Numbered from the stretch's first letter, positions 43,161-53,370 are shown. The stretch is DNA of 64,000 nt from Rhodothermales bacterium (GCA_028278205.1 JANQES010000029.1:23614-87613), one strand, 5' to 3'. Notes: generated from the letters alone by a model not told the origin. Program-made: numbers and translations.

Positions 43161-43265
43161 AAAGTGTTTTAGTGTTATAGTGTTATAGTGTTTTAGTTCT
43201 TTCAAATCAGACGACCAAAACACTCAAACACTATAACACCAAAACACTGAAACACCATAACACTT
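43161..43265. repeat. AGTGTTAT-octad inverted repeat
   Basis: The left arm 43161-43197 (AAAGTGTTTTAGTGTTATAG and on) and the right arm of AACACTAT/AACACC words (about 43216-43265) complement each other with a loop around TTTCAAATCAGACGACC. It sits between convergent genes, so it may terminate both. Confidence 0.85.
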
Positions 43266-43941
43266 ACCACATCGTGCCGTAGGCCCGCAGTGTGGCGCCG
43301 TTGAGCGAGGCGCCGGCAGGGCTACAGAGGTATACGGCCAGGTCGACGAAGTCGGAGACCGGGACGCCTTTTTGATCGGGGGCTTCATCGAAAAGGATGG
43401 CCGAGGGGGCGATGGCGTGGGCGGTGATGCCGGTGCCTGCGAACTCTCCGGCGACGGCTTCAACAACGCGAATCACGCCCGCCTTGGAGGCCGAATAGCC
43501 GGCTTGCTTCGCGCGGCCTTTGTCGGCGCCCTGGCCCGAAGCGATGCCGATGAGCCGTCCGCCGCGCCCCTGCATCAGCCGCGCCGCCTCGCGGAAGCAC
43601 AGCACTGTCGAGGTCAGGTTGACGCGCATAATCAACTCCCAATCGTCGAGCGACGTCTCCAAAAAAGGCTTGCCGGCCCACATGCCGACGCTGTGGATGA
43701 GGGCGTCGATGTGCCCGAATCGCTGGCCGATCTCCTGGAAGACGGCGACGGTCTCGGTTTCGTCGGTGACGTTGGCGCGGAAGACCTGGGCGGGGAGATC
43801 GCCGGGAAGGCGGTCCGGATTGCGGTCGATGACAACGACGGTGGCGCCGTGGTCGGCAAAACGCTGCATCATGCGCGCGCCCAGCCGCCCGCTGGCGCCG
43901 GTGATGACGACGACGGCCTCTCCCAAATTATTTGCACTCAT
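43264..43941 (-). CDS. Short-chain dehydrogenase/reductase
   Basis: A 225-residue SDR. Cofactor motif VVVITGASGRLGARM, the Asn-Ala-Gly-like HSVGMWAG, the catalytic YSASKAG and a substrate-loop APSAIL are present. It reduces or oxidises an unknown substrate with NAD(P). The start at 43941 (MSANNLGEAVVV) follows a 60-bp perfect palindrome; upstream codons would translate that palindrome (MDAFCAKSIHRTLK) and are not protein-like. The gene lies downstream of the DUF4440 lipoprotein gene in the same direction. Confidence 0.92.
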   Translation of the reverse strand: MSANNLGEAVVVITGASGRLGARMMQRFADHGATVVVIDRNPDRLPGDLPAQVFRANVTDETETVAVFQEIGQRFGHIDALIHSVGMWAGKPFLETSLDDWELIMRVNLTSTVLCFREAARLMQGRGGRLIGIASGQGADKGRAKQAGYSASKAGVIRVVEAVAGEFAGTGITAHAIAPSAILFDEAPDQKGVPVSDFVDLAVYLCSPAGASLNGATLRAYGTMW

Positions 43942-43965
43942 TATGCTCTGGTTTTCGGGTGTAGT

Positions 43966-44025
43966 AGTCTTTAGTGTTCGATGGATGCTTTTTGCGCAAA
44001 AAGCATCCATCGAACACTAAAGACT
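43966..44025. repeat. Perfect 60-bp palindrome without loop
   Basis: Two 30-base arms meet at 43995/43996 with no spacer; the inner part reads GATGCTTTTTGC|GCAAAAAGCATC. It overlaps the stop codon of the DUF4440 gene and precedes the SDR start. Such a sequence can extrude as a cruciform or form an RNA hairpin ending the upstream transcript. Confidence 0.95.
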
Positions 44026-44520
44026 AGACGTGTGATCGTGGACGATGCGCCAGCCTTCGGGTCGTTTCTCGAAGAGCAGCGTGAAAAGCCCCGACGGGCG
44101 GTCATCGGCGCGTTCGAGTTGGTAGGCGCCGAAGACGACGCCCCAACGCGGCGAAAGCAGGCGCACATCGCGCAGATCGAACGTGAGCGTGCCCATGGCG
44201 GCGCGGTCCGGGTAGACGCGATGGTAGCGGTCGAGCGTGGCCTGCCAGCCTCGCTGCTCGGCGCCGCCCGAGGCGAAGCGCAGCGAATCGTTCTGCATGT
44301 AGCCCTCCATGAAAGCCTCGATGTCGCCCCGGTTCCAGGCTTGTTCTTGTTGTTCGAGCAGGGCGCGGATAGCGGCTTCGTCGGCGGCGGTGTCGTGGGC
44401 TTCTTGCGAAGCATCGGCGCGGCAACCGAGCACGCAACAGGCCAGCATCAGCGCTGCCAGCACTGCGCGGCGCGTCTGTTTCGAAGCCGAAGAGACGGCG
44501 CGTCGTGGGTTGAAAAGCAT
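44017..44520 (-). CDS. DUF4440/SnoaL-like lipoprotein
   Basis: A 167-residue protein with a lipobox (AALMLACCVLGC, Cys near residue 33) and a SnoaL-like cone-shaped barrel: IRALLEQQEQAWNRGDIEAF, MEGYMQNDSLRFASGG, RYHRVYPDRAAMG, then RWGVVFGAYQLERADDRPSG and GWRIVHDHTSSL at the end. Most members are enzymes or small-molecule binders of unclear role. It is anchored in the envelope. Start 44520 is set by the signal peptide. Confidence 0.85.
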   Translation of the reverse strand: MLFNPRRAVSSASKQTRRAVLAALMLACCVLGCRADASQEAHDTAADEAAIRALLEQQEQAWNRGDIEAFMEGYMQNDSLRFASGGAEQRGWQATLDRYHRVYPDRAAMGTLTFDLRDVRLLSPRWGVVFGAYQLERADDRPSGLFTLLFEKRPEGWRIVHDHTSSL

Positions 44521-44983
44521 ACGTTGTACCTCCAAAAGGCAGAAATTCTTGCGAAAAAGGCCATCAGCTAGAACAAAACGGGCTCCGTGGTGTAGGCACC
44601 AACGCGGAAACAGCGGCAAGGCGCTTATTTTTGTCTTGAAGCCGATGCCCGGACGTATTACCTTCCGTCTCGATACCAATCAGGACATCCCCAAGATACA
44701 AGAAGAAAACGTCTCTTCCGGCATCTATGCAAGCGCATCAGCCCCCGCCCTGCGCAACGCATCGAATCGACGTACGCCGAGGCGATCCGGAAAAGAAACT
44801 GTGAGGTTGCGTATAGGCATTTCTTGATACGAGCACCCTTCGACACACCAACGACCAGACGAGACGAGGCCGCCCACCGGCGTCGTCGCGAACGGGTTTG
44901 CTAGCGGCTGTCCGCCCCAACGGCACGGCTGTTTTTCATTGAGAACCCAACCATGTAGTGCGGGATTGCTCGTCCCGGATCGT
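44521..44983. other. Divergent spacer before sprA
   Basis: No coding region or known RNA is supported. It holds the presumed promoters for the DUF4440 gene (minus) and sprA (plus); a weak TTGTCT-19-TATTAC match is at about 44630-44662 on the plus strand. No heptad repeat is present. Confidence 0.35.
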
Positions 44984-47900
44984 ATGCAGGAACCTGTGCG
45001 CACACATCATCCTCTTCGAACGTTGACCCGGCTCATCGGCGGCGCGTTGATCCTGGTGATCGCGCTCGTGGCGTCGTCGGCGCGGGGCGATGCGCCCAAG
45101 GCGGGATGGTTTCGCTTCGCCGTGCCGTCTGATACCGACAGCGTCGCCGTCAATGTAGACAGCGTCCTGGCTGATATGGCGCGGGCCGACACCGACAGCG
45201 TCGCGCTCAACACAGACAGCGTCCTCGTCGATTTTGCGCGGGCCGATACCGACACGGTCGCCATCAGCCCGCTCAGTGGGTTGTTTGAACTCGATTCGCT
45301 CAAGACGTTTATCGATTCGCTCGGCGCCGATTCGCTGCGCATCCTCATCGATGCCCTCGGCCCCGACTCGCTGCTGCGCGCCCGGGTCGATTCGATTTCG
45401 CCGGTCGACACGTTTTTCCGCGCCCAGCGCTACTTCGCCAGCCGGGGCACCGACGGCCGGACGGCCTCGCTCTTTCCGCGTCCCAATCGCCCATTCGCGG
45501 CTCGGATGGGCAACAACTGGAAACACGACCTCGAACTCGATTCGACGGGCCAGTATTACGTGGCGCGGGAATACGTGGCCGACGACGACGTGCGCTATCC
45601 GACCAAACTCAACCGCGAGCAATACCAGCAGGAAAAGCTGGAGGTGAGCCTGGAAAGGAACTGGCGCGATCTCATCCAGAAAAGCGCCCAGCTACGCCGG
45701 CGGCAGCGGCGCGGCGTCGGCCTCAACATTACCGTGCCCGGCGGGCGGCAGAGCGCCTTCACCTCGATCTTCGGTAAAAATGAGGTGGATCTGCGCGTGA
45801 CCGGCAACGCCGATATCCGCACCGGCTTCGATTATCGAAAGAGCGATCAGCAGGTGACGCTCGGCCAGGGCTCCCAGGTCGATCCCGACTTCAAGCAGAA
45901 CCTGCGCCTGGGCGTCACCGGCACCATCGGCGACAAGATGCGCGTCGATGTCAACTGGGACACCGAGCGCGATTTCGATTATCAGAACCAGCTCAAGCTT
46001 CAATACACCGGCTACGAGGACGAAATCCTCCAGAGCGTCGAGGCCGGCAACGTCTTCCTCCAGACCCCCTCGACGCTCATCCGGGGCGGGCAAAGCCTCT
46101 TCGGCATCAAAACCGAATTTCAGGTCGGCGGCTTCCACCTGACGACCGTCGCCAGCCAGCAGGAGGGCCAGTCTAACAACCTCTCGCTCGAAGGCGGCGC
46201 CGAGACGACCTCGTTCAACCTCAAACCAACCGACTACGACGAGCGCACGCACTTCTTCCTGGGGTACTATTTCCGCAACCGCTGGGAATCGGCCCTGAGC
46301 GACCCGCCGACGATCTTGCTCGACGCCGCTTTCTCCGGCATCACCGACATCGAGGTCTGGAAGCTGACGCCGGTAAGCCCCGAAGAGCAAAACGTGCGGC
46401 AGGTGGTGGCCCTGGTAGACCTGGGCGAACCCCCGAACCTGGTCCCCGAAGCCAACGCCTACACCGACGCCACGCGGCCCAACGACGACATCGACCAGTA
46501 CTCCGACGGCGAGATTGCCCAGAACCTGCGGCCCGGCGACGCCGTGCCCAAAGACTTCCTTGAATCAATGGCGATGGACCAGCCGTTGATGGCGTCGGAC
46601 TTTCAGGTGGGCCAGTTCAAAAAACTCATCCAGGGACGCGACTACGAGATCGACGAACTGCTGGGCTTCATCACGCTCAAGCAACGGATGCAGGAGAGCG
46701 AGGCCCTGGCCGTGTCTTACCGCTATCTCTCCAGCGGCTCCAGGTTCCAGGTGGGCGATTTCTCGTCTGAAACCGGCGGCGGCGACAACAGCCAGACCGG
46801 CGACCGCCTCGTGCTCAAGCTGCTCAAGCCCGTCAACCTCCAGCAGCCGGCCAACCTCGGCCAGCCCGGCGCCCTGAACCCGGCGGCCTGGTATCTGGAA
46901 ATGCGCAACATCTACCGGCTCGGACGCGGGCTCAAACCCAACGAGTTCGAACTGGAGATCGGCTACGAACCGCCGGGCAAAAGCACGACCAACACGCTGC
47001 CCGGCGTCAGCGGCAGGAATACGCTCATCCAGGTGCTCGGCCTCGACCGCCTCAACGAAGACGGCGCCGCCAAACCCGATAACCTGTTCGACTATCTGCC
47101 CAACTACTCCATCAATTCGGGCGAGGGGCTGCTGATCTTTCCCTACCTCGAACCCTTCGGCCAGCGCATCGAGCAACTGATTGCCGAGAGCAATCTGCCG
47201 CCGACGGAGCAAGTGACGGCCCGCGAGCAGTTTGTTTTCGGGGATCTCTACACGCAAAAAAAGATCAACGCCCAGCGCAACACCCAGCTCGACGTCTACC
47301 GGATTTCGGGGTCGTATAAGGGCGGCATCCCGTCGTTCTACGACCTGCGCGCCTTCTCCGGGTTGATCGAAGGCTCGGTGCGCGTGACCTCGGGCGGTGT
47401 GGCGCTCTCGGAAGGCTCCGACTTTATCGTCGATTATCAGGGCGGCACAGTCACGATCATCAACCCCAGCTACCTCACTGCCGGGCGCGACATCGCCATC
47501 GATTATGAACAGAATGCGCTGATCAACCTGCAAAAGAAGACGCTTCTGGGCGCCCGCCTCGACTTCTGCCCGCAGTCGCCGGCGGGCACGGGTGCGACCT
47601 GCTCGTCTACGGAGCGCTTCGCGATGGGCGCGACGATCATGCGGATGAGCCAGAAATCGATCACCGATAAATTCCGCATCGGCGAGGAGCCTATCGCCAA
47701 CACCATCTGGGGCTTCGACGGCCAGTTGAATCTGGAGCCGCGCTGGCTCACCCGCGCCATCGATGCGCTGCCGTTTCTGCAAACGAAGGAGCCGAGCGCC
47801 ATCAACATCGCCGGCGAGTTTGCGCAACTGCGGCCCGGCCACACCCAGACCAACGCCTTCAAAGACGAACGCCGCGACCTCCGCAAAAACGGCCTCGACT

Positions 47901-50900
47901 TCAAAGATGATGAAATCGCGGGGATCTCGTACGTCGATGACTTTGAGAGTTTCGAAAACCTCTTTTCGCTCAACCGCCCCGGCGCCTGGCTCCTGTCCAG
48001 CGCCCCCACCCTCGACAATCCCAGGGAGGCGGTGCCGAAGGAGTTGATGAACGACACACGCGGCCTGCTGGGCTGGTATCAGCTCAATTCCACGACGATT
48101 GAGCAACTCGGCGGGAATATCCAGGATCCGGCTGCCGGGCTGGTGTCTCCGCAACAGGTCTTCCCCAACCGCGAAACGAGCACCCAGGAACGCATCCTGA
48201 CCACGCTCGACTTCTACTTTACGCCGCACCAACGCGGCCCCTACAATTACAACAATAATTTGGGCGGGTTTCTGGACAACCCGCGCTCGGCCTGGGGCGG
48301 CATGACCCAGCGCCTCACCGAAGGCAACACCGACTTTACGTCGAAGAACATCGAGTTCGTCGAGTTCGTCTTTCAGCCTTTCGTCGACGGCGGCGGCGAT
48401 GCCGGCGCAGACGCCAAGCTCTACGTCGATCTGGGGTTGATTTCGGAGGATGTCGTTCCGGATAACAAGCTCAACACCGAAGACGGCCTCTCGCTGACCG
48501 AAGGCGGCCCCGTCGGCGCACTGGCGCGGCTCTCGACCGGCCAGCAGGATCAGGTCATCAACCCCATCAGCGAGAGCGAGCGCATCACCGAAGACCTGGG
48601 CCTCGACGGGCTGGCTTCGTTCCCCGATAACAAGTTCGAGCGCGAGGGCGGCCTGGGCACCGAACAGCAGAAATTCGCCGACTTCCTCGCCTCGCTCAGT
48701 GGAACGCAGAGCGCGCGCTATCCCGCCCAGCTACAACGCGAGATTGCCAAAGCCCAGCGCGACCCCTCCGGCGACGACTACCATTACTTCCTCGATCCGA
48801 GTTATTTCGAAAACCCGCAGTTTTTTGAGGGTGGCGCGGCGTCGGTGCAGGAGCGTTTTACGTACTTCTTCTCCGGCGTAGAACTGAACTCGTTCGAGGC
48901 GCAGACGAAGCTTTCCGACGCCGCCACGGCGCGCGGCAACTCGCGCATCCCGGACACCGAAGACCTCAACCTGAACTCGACGCTCGACACCGAGAACAGC
49001 TATTTCCAGTACGAACTGCCGCTGAGCCTGGACAGCCTCGACGCCCGCGCCGCATCGCAGGAGGCCAACGACTACGTGGTCGGAGAAATCGAAACCAACG
49101 ACGGAGCGAAGACGGGCTGGTATCTGGTGCGTATTCCGGTCAAGGATTACACCGGGCAGGTAGGTAATATTCAGGACTTCAGCCTTATCGAGTCGATCCG
49201 GATCTGGACGACGGGCCACGAGAAGCCCATCACGCTGCGGTTTGCCACGCTCGAATTTGTCGGGAGCCAGTGGCGCAAGTCGGAGACGGTCAGTAGAGAG
49301 GTTAACCTCCCGACGGCCACCATTCCCGATGACAGTACGCGCATCAGTATCGCGAGCGTCAACAACGAGGAGAATTCGTTCTATGCCATCCCCAACGGGA
49401 CGGTCCGAAGCCGGATTCGCGAAGCCTCGACCGGGCGGCAGCGCGACGCCCGCGAGCAGGCGATGGTCTTGCGGGTCGAGAACCTGGAGCAGGGCCAGCA
49501 GCAAGCCATCTTCCAGGCCTACAACACGGCGGAAGATTTGCTCAAATACAATCACCTCCGCATGTTCATCCACCTCGACGGCACCATCAACAGGAGGCCG
49601 CTGGCCGAAACAGAAGAAGACCGTAGCAAGGTGCGGTTCTTCATGCGGCTCGGCGCCAACGAGACCAACGACTATTACGAATACGAACAACCGCTGACGG
49701 CCAGCCCCCTCGACGACGACATCCTCGCCGGCTTCGGCAACGAGGTAGAACTGGCCAACTATCTCTGGCAGACCAACCGGCCCCACCCCGACGGCGAAGG
49801 AACCATCGATCTCAACTCGATGAACATCGACCTGAGCACGCTCAACCAGCTCAAGTTCCTCCGCGACGAATACCGCGACCCCGAAAGCGACATGTCGTTT
49901 CCCACCACTGAGGTGTTCTGGAACGACGAGCGGGGCGTGCTCGAAGAAACGGTGGCCGGGTTCGCGCCGCCGGGCACGCGCATTGGCATCAAAGGCACCC
50001 CGTCGCTGGCGAAGGTCAACACCATCGTCATCGGCGTGCGCAACGCCACCGAAGACGGCTCGGTCCTCAACGACGTCAACGTCTGGGTCAACGAGTTGCG
50101 CGTTTCGGGGTATGATGAAAAGCCCGGCATCGCGGCGCTGCTCAATGCCGACCTCACCCTGGCCGACCTGGCACGTGTCAAGGCCAACATCCGCACACAG
50201 ACCGATGGCTTCGGTGCGCTGGCGAGTTCGCTGGGCGAGCGCGATCAGGTTAACATCCGAGACTGGGCCGTCAACACCCAGTTTAACATGGACAAGTTCA
50301 TCCCGGAGCGGTACGGCTGGTCGATTCCGTTGACGATGGAGATGAAGTCGAGCACGTCTACGCCGCGTTTCGACCCCAACCGGGGCGACGTAGAGGTGGA
50401 TGATCTGCTCGAAGCGATCTCGCTGGACAGCACACTCACGCAAGAAGTGATCGACGCGCGGCAGACCAAGATCCGGGAGGAAGCACAGACGCGCACCGAG
50501 ACGCGCTCGTTTACGTCGCGGATTCAGAAGGTGGGCTCGCGGTCGCGCCTGGTGCGCAACACCCTCGACGGGATCAGCTTCACGTATTCGTTTACTGATT
50601 CTGAAGGACGCACGCCCAGCCAGGAGATTCAGAATTCGTGGCGCTGGTCGTCTACGCTGGGCTACCGGGTGTCGGTGCGGAGGCCGCGTGTGTTTCGTCC
50701 GTTCGGCTTTTTCAGCGGCGTGCCGGTGCTTAAAGTCCTCGGTACGTTGCGCTTCAACTACCTGCCGTCGTCGCTCAATTTTACGGCCTCGGCCAACCGC
50801 TCTTTTTCGGAAACGAAGCAACGCCCCGACCCGGTAGCCCCCCGCGACGAGAGCATCCCCATCGACGTGGAGTTTCCGCTACGCCAGCAGCACAAGTTTG

Positions 50901-53116
50901 CGCACGCGCGGCAGTTCGGGTTGCAGTATAATCCGTTCGGTTTCCTCAACCTGACCTTCGACACGAACACCGATCAGAGCCTCAATGCCCTCGGTGTAGA
51001 CACGCTCTTCACGGTGATCCCCGGGGCGCCCCCGCAGAACCCACGCCAGGCTCGCTTCGATTCCACATTTTTTGAAATCGAAACGCTGGAGACGATTCCC
51101 TTCAGGACGGTCGTCAGCAATGCCTTCAGCGGCGGGGGCGACACGGGCCTCTCGGTACGCACCGAAGGCTATGATTCGCGTTTCAACGTAACGTTCCGCC
51201 CCCGTGTTGAAAAGGTGAAAGCCTTCGACTGGGTCAACATTCAGGATGTCGGATACGGCGTGGCCTTCTCGTGGCGCAACGGATCGGTAGGCAACAACAC
51301 GGGCGCCCAGGTGGGCACCACGGTGGACTTGCGCGCCGGCGCTACGATGCGCCCGCAGGAGTTGTTCGAGAAGTTCGGCTTTTACCGGAAGCTGCAAGAT
51401 CAGCAGGAGGCTTCCGAGAAAGCCGCCCAGGCCCGCCGCGACGCCAAGCAACAACGCAAGCAGGAACGCCGCGAGCAAAAACGGGCGGAGAGGGAACGAC
51501 GACGGGAGGAAAAAGCCGCCCAAAAAGCTGCCGAAGAGGCCCGCAAAGCCGCCGAAGAAGCCGGAGAAGTATTCCCCGAAGAGGAGGAAGTAGAGGAAGC
51601 GCCGCCGGAAGAAGCAGCGCCGGAAGAGGCCGCCATCGAGCCGCCGCCTGAAGGCGACGAGGCCGCCGAAGCCGACACGACCAGGAAACGCGGCTTCAGG
51701 ATTCCGTTCTTGCCCAACCCGGTGAGCCTGATGCGCCGGGCGTTCCTGGGAGCCACCGGCGTGCGCGACTTGCAGTTGACCTACACGGGCAACCGCCGCA
51801 CCGACAACACCAACGTCGGACGCCGAGGAGACGACGGGGAACTCCTGGCCAATTACAGCCTGCGCGACGCCCTCTTCCGCGGCAAGGGGCCGTCGCTGCG
51901 CTACCGCCTCGGCCTCGAACGCACCATCGACCAGAAAGAGCGGAATCTCGAAGACGAACGGCTTCAGGTCTCCGACGCACTCACCAACTCGGATCGGTAT
52001 CAGGCCCGCACCACGTTCCAGCCGAGCCGGAGCCTGCGGATCAACCTCTCGTGGTCGCTCGAACAAACCACCAGCGAGAACCTCACCTTCCGCTTTGGCG
52101 AATTCGACCCGGTAACCGGCGCCCCCATCGCCGACGTCACGCAGGCCGGCGACAACCGGGCTTCGGTCTGGGCCTTCGGCGCCTCCTACCTCGATCTGTT
52201 CAACAGCCAACTGGCTCAGTTCCGCGCAGACTGCGGGCCGGACTGCGTGGGCGAGGGCGGCGTTCCGCCCGACACGATCACCTCGTCTGTGCTGACTAAC
52301 GAGGATGTCTTTGAGGACTTCCTGGCCAGCTATCTCAGCGGGCCGGGCGGCACCCTCGGCAGCAGCGGACGCCTGCCCTTCCCGCTACCGAGCTGGCAGG
52401 TCAACTACACGGGCGTCTCCAACTGGCCCATCATCCGGTGGCTGTCTCAAAGCGCCACGCTCCGCCACAACTACAGCGCCGACTTCAGCACCGACTTCCG
52501 CTCGAACCTCGTCTCGGATTCGCTGGGCACGTTCATCCTGCAAGGCGGGCCGACCATCGAATACACCATCCCCGACATCGAGATCAACGCGGTGCGCATC
52601 AACGAACGCTATCAACCGCTGATTGCGCTCGACCTGACGTTCAAGGGCAACATCCAGACCAGCATCGGCTGGAACAAGAGCAACACCTACTCGCTCAGCA
52701 CCACCAACAACGTCGTCAGCGAAACACGCACGAGCGAACTGACCTTTACGGCGTCGTACCAGCGGCAGGGCATGAAGATACCGTTCATCAAGAGCCGTCT
52801 TAACAACCGCATCAACTTCAGCCTGACCGTCTCGCGCAGCGTCAACGACGACCGGACGTTCTCGATCCGCCGCGCCATCGAAGCGGCTGCGATAGATCCG
52901 GCTTTCGATCCGGCGCAGGTGCTCGAAGATCCGTTCTCCAACGTCCTGACGAAAACGTCGCGGCTCCAGGCTACCCCGAAGATTGCCTATCAATTCAGCA
53001 ACCGCGTCTCGGCGGATGTCTTCGTCAAGTATGAGAATTTCATTGGCGACAGCCGCCGCCCCTCCACCACCTCGGTCAACGGCGGTTTTAACATTCGGGT
53101 GAGTATTGCGAATTAG
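44984..53116 (+). CDS. sprA: SprA, T9SS translocon/gliding outer membrane protein
   Basis: A 2710-residue protein, the largest gene in the window. SprA forms the huge outer membrane barrel through which T9SS cargo passes in gliding Bacteroidota. Visible parts: an N-terminal export helix (LTRLIGGALILVIALVASSA), a repeated DTDSVAVNVDSVLAD-type segment near residues 50-90, then long alternating beta strands (FSIFGKNEVDLRVTG-like, GRDYEIDELLGFITL, VTSGGVALSEGSDFIVDYQG) and a C-terminal barrel end (SVNGGFNIRVSIAN). Around residues 2135-2235 there is a charged KE-rich insertion (RREEKAAQKAAEEARKAAEE, then EEEEVEEAPPEEAAPEEA), unusual for the family. A TTG at 44939 would add 15 residues; ATG 44984 is preferred. 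It stands alone with presumed own promoter. Confidence 0.95.
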   Translation: MQEPVRTHHPLRTLTRLIGGALILVIALVASSARGDAPKAGWFRFAVPSDTDSVAVNVDSVLADMARADTDSVALNTDSVLVDFARADTDTVAISPLSGLFELDSLKTFIDSLGADSLRILIDALGPDSLLRARVDSISPVDTFFRAQRYFASRGTDGRTASLFPRPNRPFAARMGNNWKHDLELDSTGQYYVAREYVADDDVRYPTKLNREQYQQEKLEVSLERNWRDLIQKSAQLRRRQRRGVGLNITVPGGRQSAFTSIFGKNEVDLRVTGNADIRTGFDYRKSDQQVTLGQGSQVDPDFKQNLRLGVTGTIGDKMRVDVNWDTERDFDYQNQLKLQYTGYEDEILQSVEAGNVFLQTPSTLIRGGQSLFGIKTEFQVGGFHLTTVASQQEGQSNNLSLEGGAETTSFNLKPTDYDERTHFFLGYYFRNRWESALSDPPTILLDAAFSGITDIEVWKLTPVSPEEQNVRQVVALVDLGEPPNLVPEANAYTDATRPNDDIDQYSDGEIAQNLRPGDAVPKDFLESMAMDQPLMASDFQVGQFKKLIQGRDYEIDELLGFITLKQRMQESEALAVSYRYLSSGSRFQVGDFSSETGGGDNSQTGDRLVLKLLKPVNLQQPANLGQPGALNPAAWYLEMRNIYRLGRGLKPNEFELEIGYEPPGKSTTNTLPGVSGRNTLIQVLGLDRLNEDGAAKPDNLFDYLPNYSINSGEGLLIFPYLEPFGQRIEQLIAESNLPPTEQVTAREQFVFGDLYTQKKINAQRNTQLDVYRISGSYKGGIPSFYDLRAFSGLIEGSVRVTSGGVALSEGSDFIVDYQGGTVTIINPSYLTAGRDIAIDYEQNALINLQKKTLLGARLDFCPQSPAGTGATCSSTERFAMGATIMRMSQKSITDKFRIGEEPIANTIWGFDGQLNLEPRWLTRAIDALPFLQTKEPSAINIAGEFAQLRPGHTQTNAFKDERRDLRKNGLDFKDDEIAGISYVDDFESFENLFSLNRPGAWLLSSAPTLDNPREAVPKELMNDTRGLLGWYQLNSTTIEQLGGNIQDPAAGLVSPQQVFPNRETSTQERILTTLDFYFTPHQRGPYNYNNNLGGFLDNPRSAWGGMTQRLTEGNTDFTSKNIEFVEFVFQPFVDGGGDAGADAKLYVDLGLISEDVVPDNKLNTEDGLSLTEGGPVGALARLSTGQQDQVINPISESERITEDLGLDGLASFPDNKFEREGGLGTEQQKFADFLASLSGTQSARYPAQLQREIAKAQRDPSGDDYHYFLDPSYFENPQFFEGGAASVQERFTYFFSGVELNSFEAQTKLSDAATARGNSRIPDTEDLNLNSTLDTENSYFQYELPLSLDSLDARAASQEANDYVVGEIETNDGAKTGWYLVRIPVKDYTGQVGNIQDFSLIESIRIWTTGHEKPITLRFATLEFVGSQWRKSETVSREVNLPTATIPDDSTRISIASVNNEENSFYAIPNGTVRSRIREASTGRQRDAREQAMVLRVENLEQGQQQAIFQAYNTAEDLLKYNHLRMFIHLDGTINRRPLAETEEDRSKVRFFMRLGANETNDYYEYEQPLTASPLDDDILAGFGNEVELANYLWQTNRPHPDGEGTIDLNSMNIDLSTLNQLKFLRDEYRDPESDMSFPTTEVFWNDERGVLEETVAGFAPPGTRIGIKGTPSLAKVNTIVIGVRNATEDGSVLNDVNVWVNELRVSGYDEKPGIAALLNADLTLADLARVKANIRTQTDGFGALASSLGERDQVNIRDWAVNTQFNMDKFIPERYGWSIPLTMEMKSSTSTPRFDPNRGDVEVDDLLEAISLDSTLTQEVIDARQTKIREEAQTRTETRSFTSRIQKVGSRSRLVRNTLDGISFTYSFTDSEGRTPSQEIQNSWRWSSTLGYRVSVRRPRVFRPFGFFSGVPVLKVLGTLRFNYLPSSLNFTASANRSFSETKQRPDPVAPRDESIPIDVEFPLRQQHKFAHARQFGLQYNPFGFLNLTFDTNTDQSLNALGVDTLFTVIPGAPPQNPRQARFDSTFFEIETLETIPFRTVVSNAFSGGGDTGLSVRTEGYDSRFNVTFRPRVEKVKAFDWVNIQDVGYGVAFSWRNGSVGNNTGAQVGTTVDLRAGATMRPQELFEKFGFYRKLQDQQEASEKAAQARRDAKQQRKQERREQKRAERERRREEKAAQKAAEEARKAAEEAGEVFPEEEEVEEAPPEEAAPEEAAIEPPPEGDEAAEADTTRKRGFRIPFLPNPVSLMRRAFLGATGVRDLQLTYTGNRRTDNTNVGRRGDDGELLANYSLRDALFRGKGPSLRYRLGLERTIDQKERNLEDERLQVSDALTNSDRYQARTTFQPSRSLRINLSWSLEQTTSENLTFRFGEFDPVTGAPIADVTQAGDNRASVWAFGASYLDLFNSQLAQFRADCGPDCVGEGGVPPDTITSSVLTNEDVFEDFLASYLSGPGGTLGSSGRLPFPLPSWQVNYTGVSNWPIIRWLSQSATLRHNYSADFSTDFRSNLVSDSLGTFILQGGPTIEYTIPDIEINAVRINERYQPLIALDLTFKGNIQTSIGWNKSNTYSLSTTNNVVSETRTSELTFTASYQRQGMKIPFIKSRLNNRINFSLTVSRSVNDDRTFSIRRAIEAAAIDPAFDPAQVLEDPFSNVLTKTSRLQATPKIAYQFSNRVSADVFVKYENFIGDSRRPSTTSVNGGFNIRVSIAN

Positions 53117-53139
53117 GATGCGGTTTGGAGCCTTTGTGG

Positions 53140-53370
53140 TAGAGCGAGCGTTAGACGCAAGTGGATAGCGTCATTGGTCATTCTGCTCACTTCGTTCGCG
53201 TCATTGGCACGCTTTGCGTGCGTCATTTGTTGTATGGCGCTATTCATGTCGATGAATGACAGCGAGCAAAGCGAGCTACTTGACGCACCCACCGGGCGCA
53301 AATGACAGCGTCCGCAGGACGCCACTTGACAGCGAGCAAAGCGAGCTACTTGACGTGAGCAACGCGAACA
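53140..53370. repeat. TGAC-spaced mini-palindrome array before lipB
   Basis: Units of 23-24 bases such as TTGACAGCGAGCAAAGCGAG, repeated twice, alternate with units holding small palindromes (GCGTCC-GCA-GGACGC; ACGC-TTT-GCGT). The left half carries GTCATTGG-type words and the right half their complement. The last unit runs into the lipB start. Sister array at 27600-27835. Confidence 0.8.

Noticed and set aside
46565..52993. Long antisense frames opposite sprA (up to 696 codons)
   Set aside because: They mirror the codon structure of a GC-rich gene; translations are Arg/His/Glu-rich without domains, while the plus strand encodes a recognisable protein.
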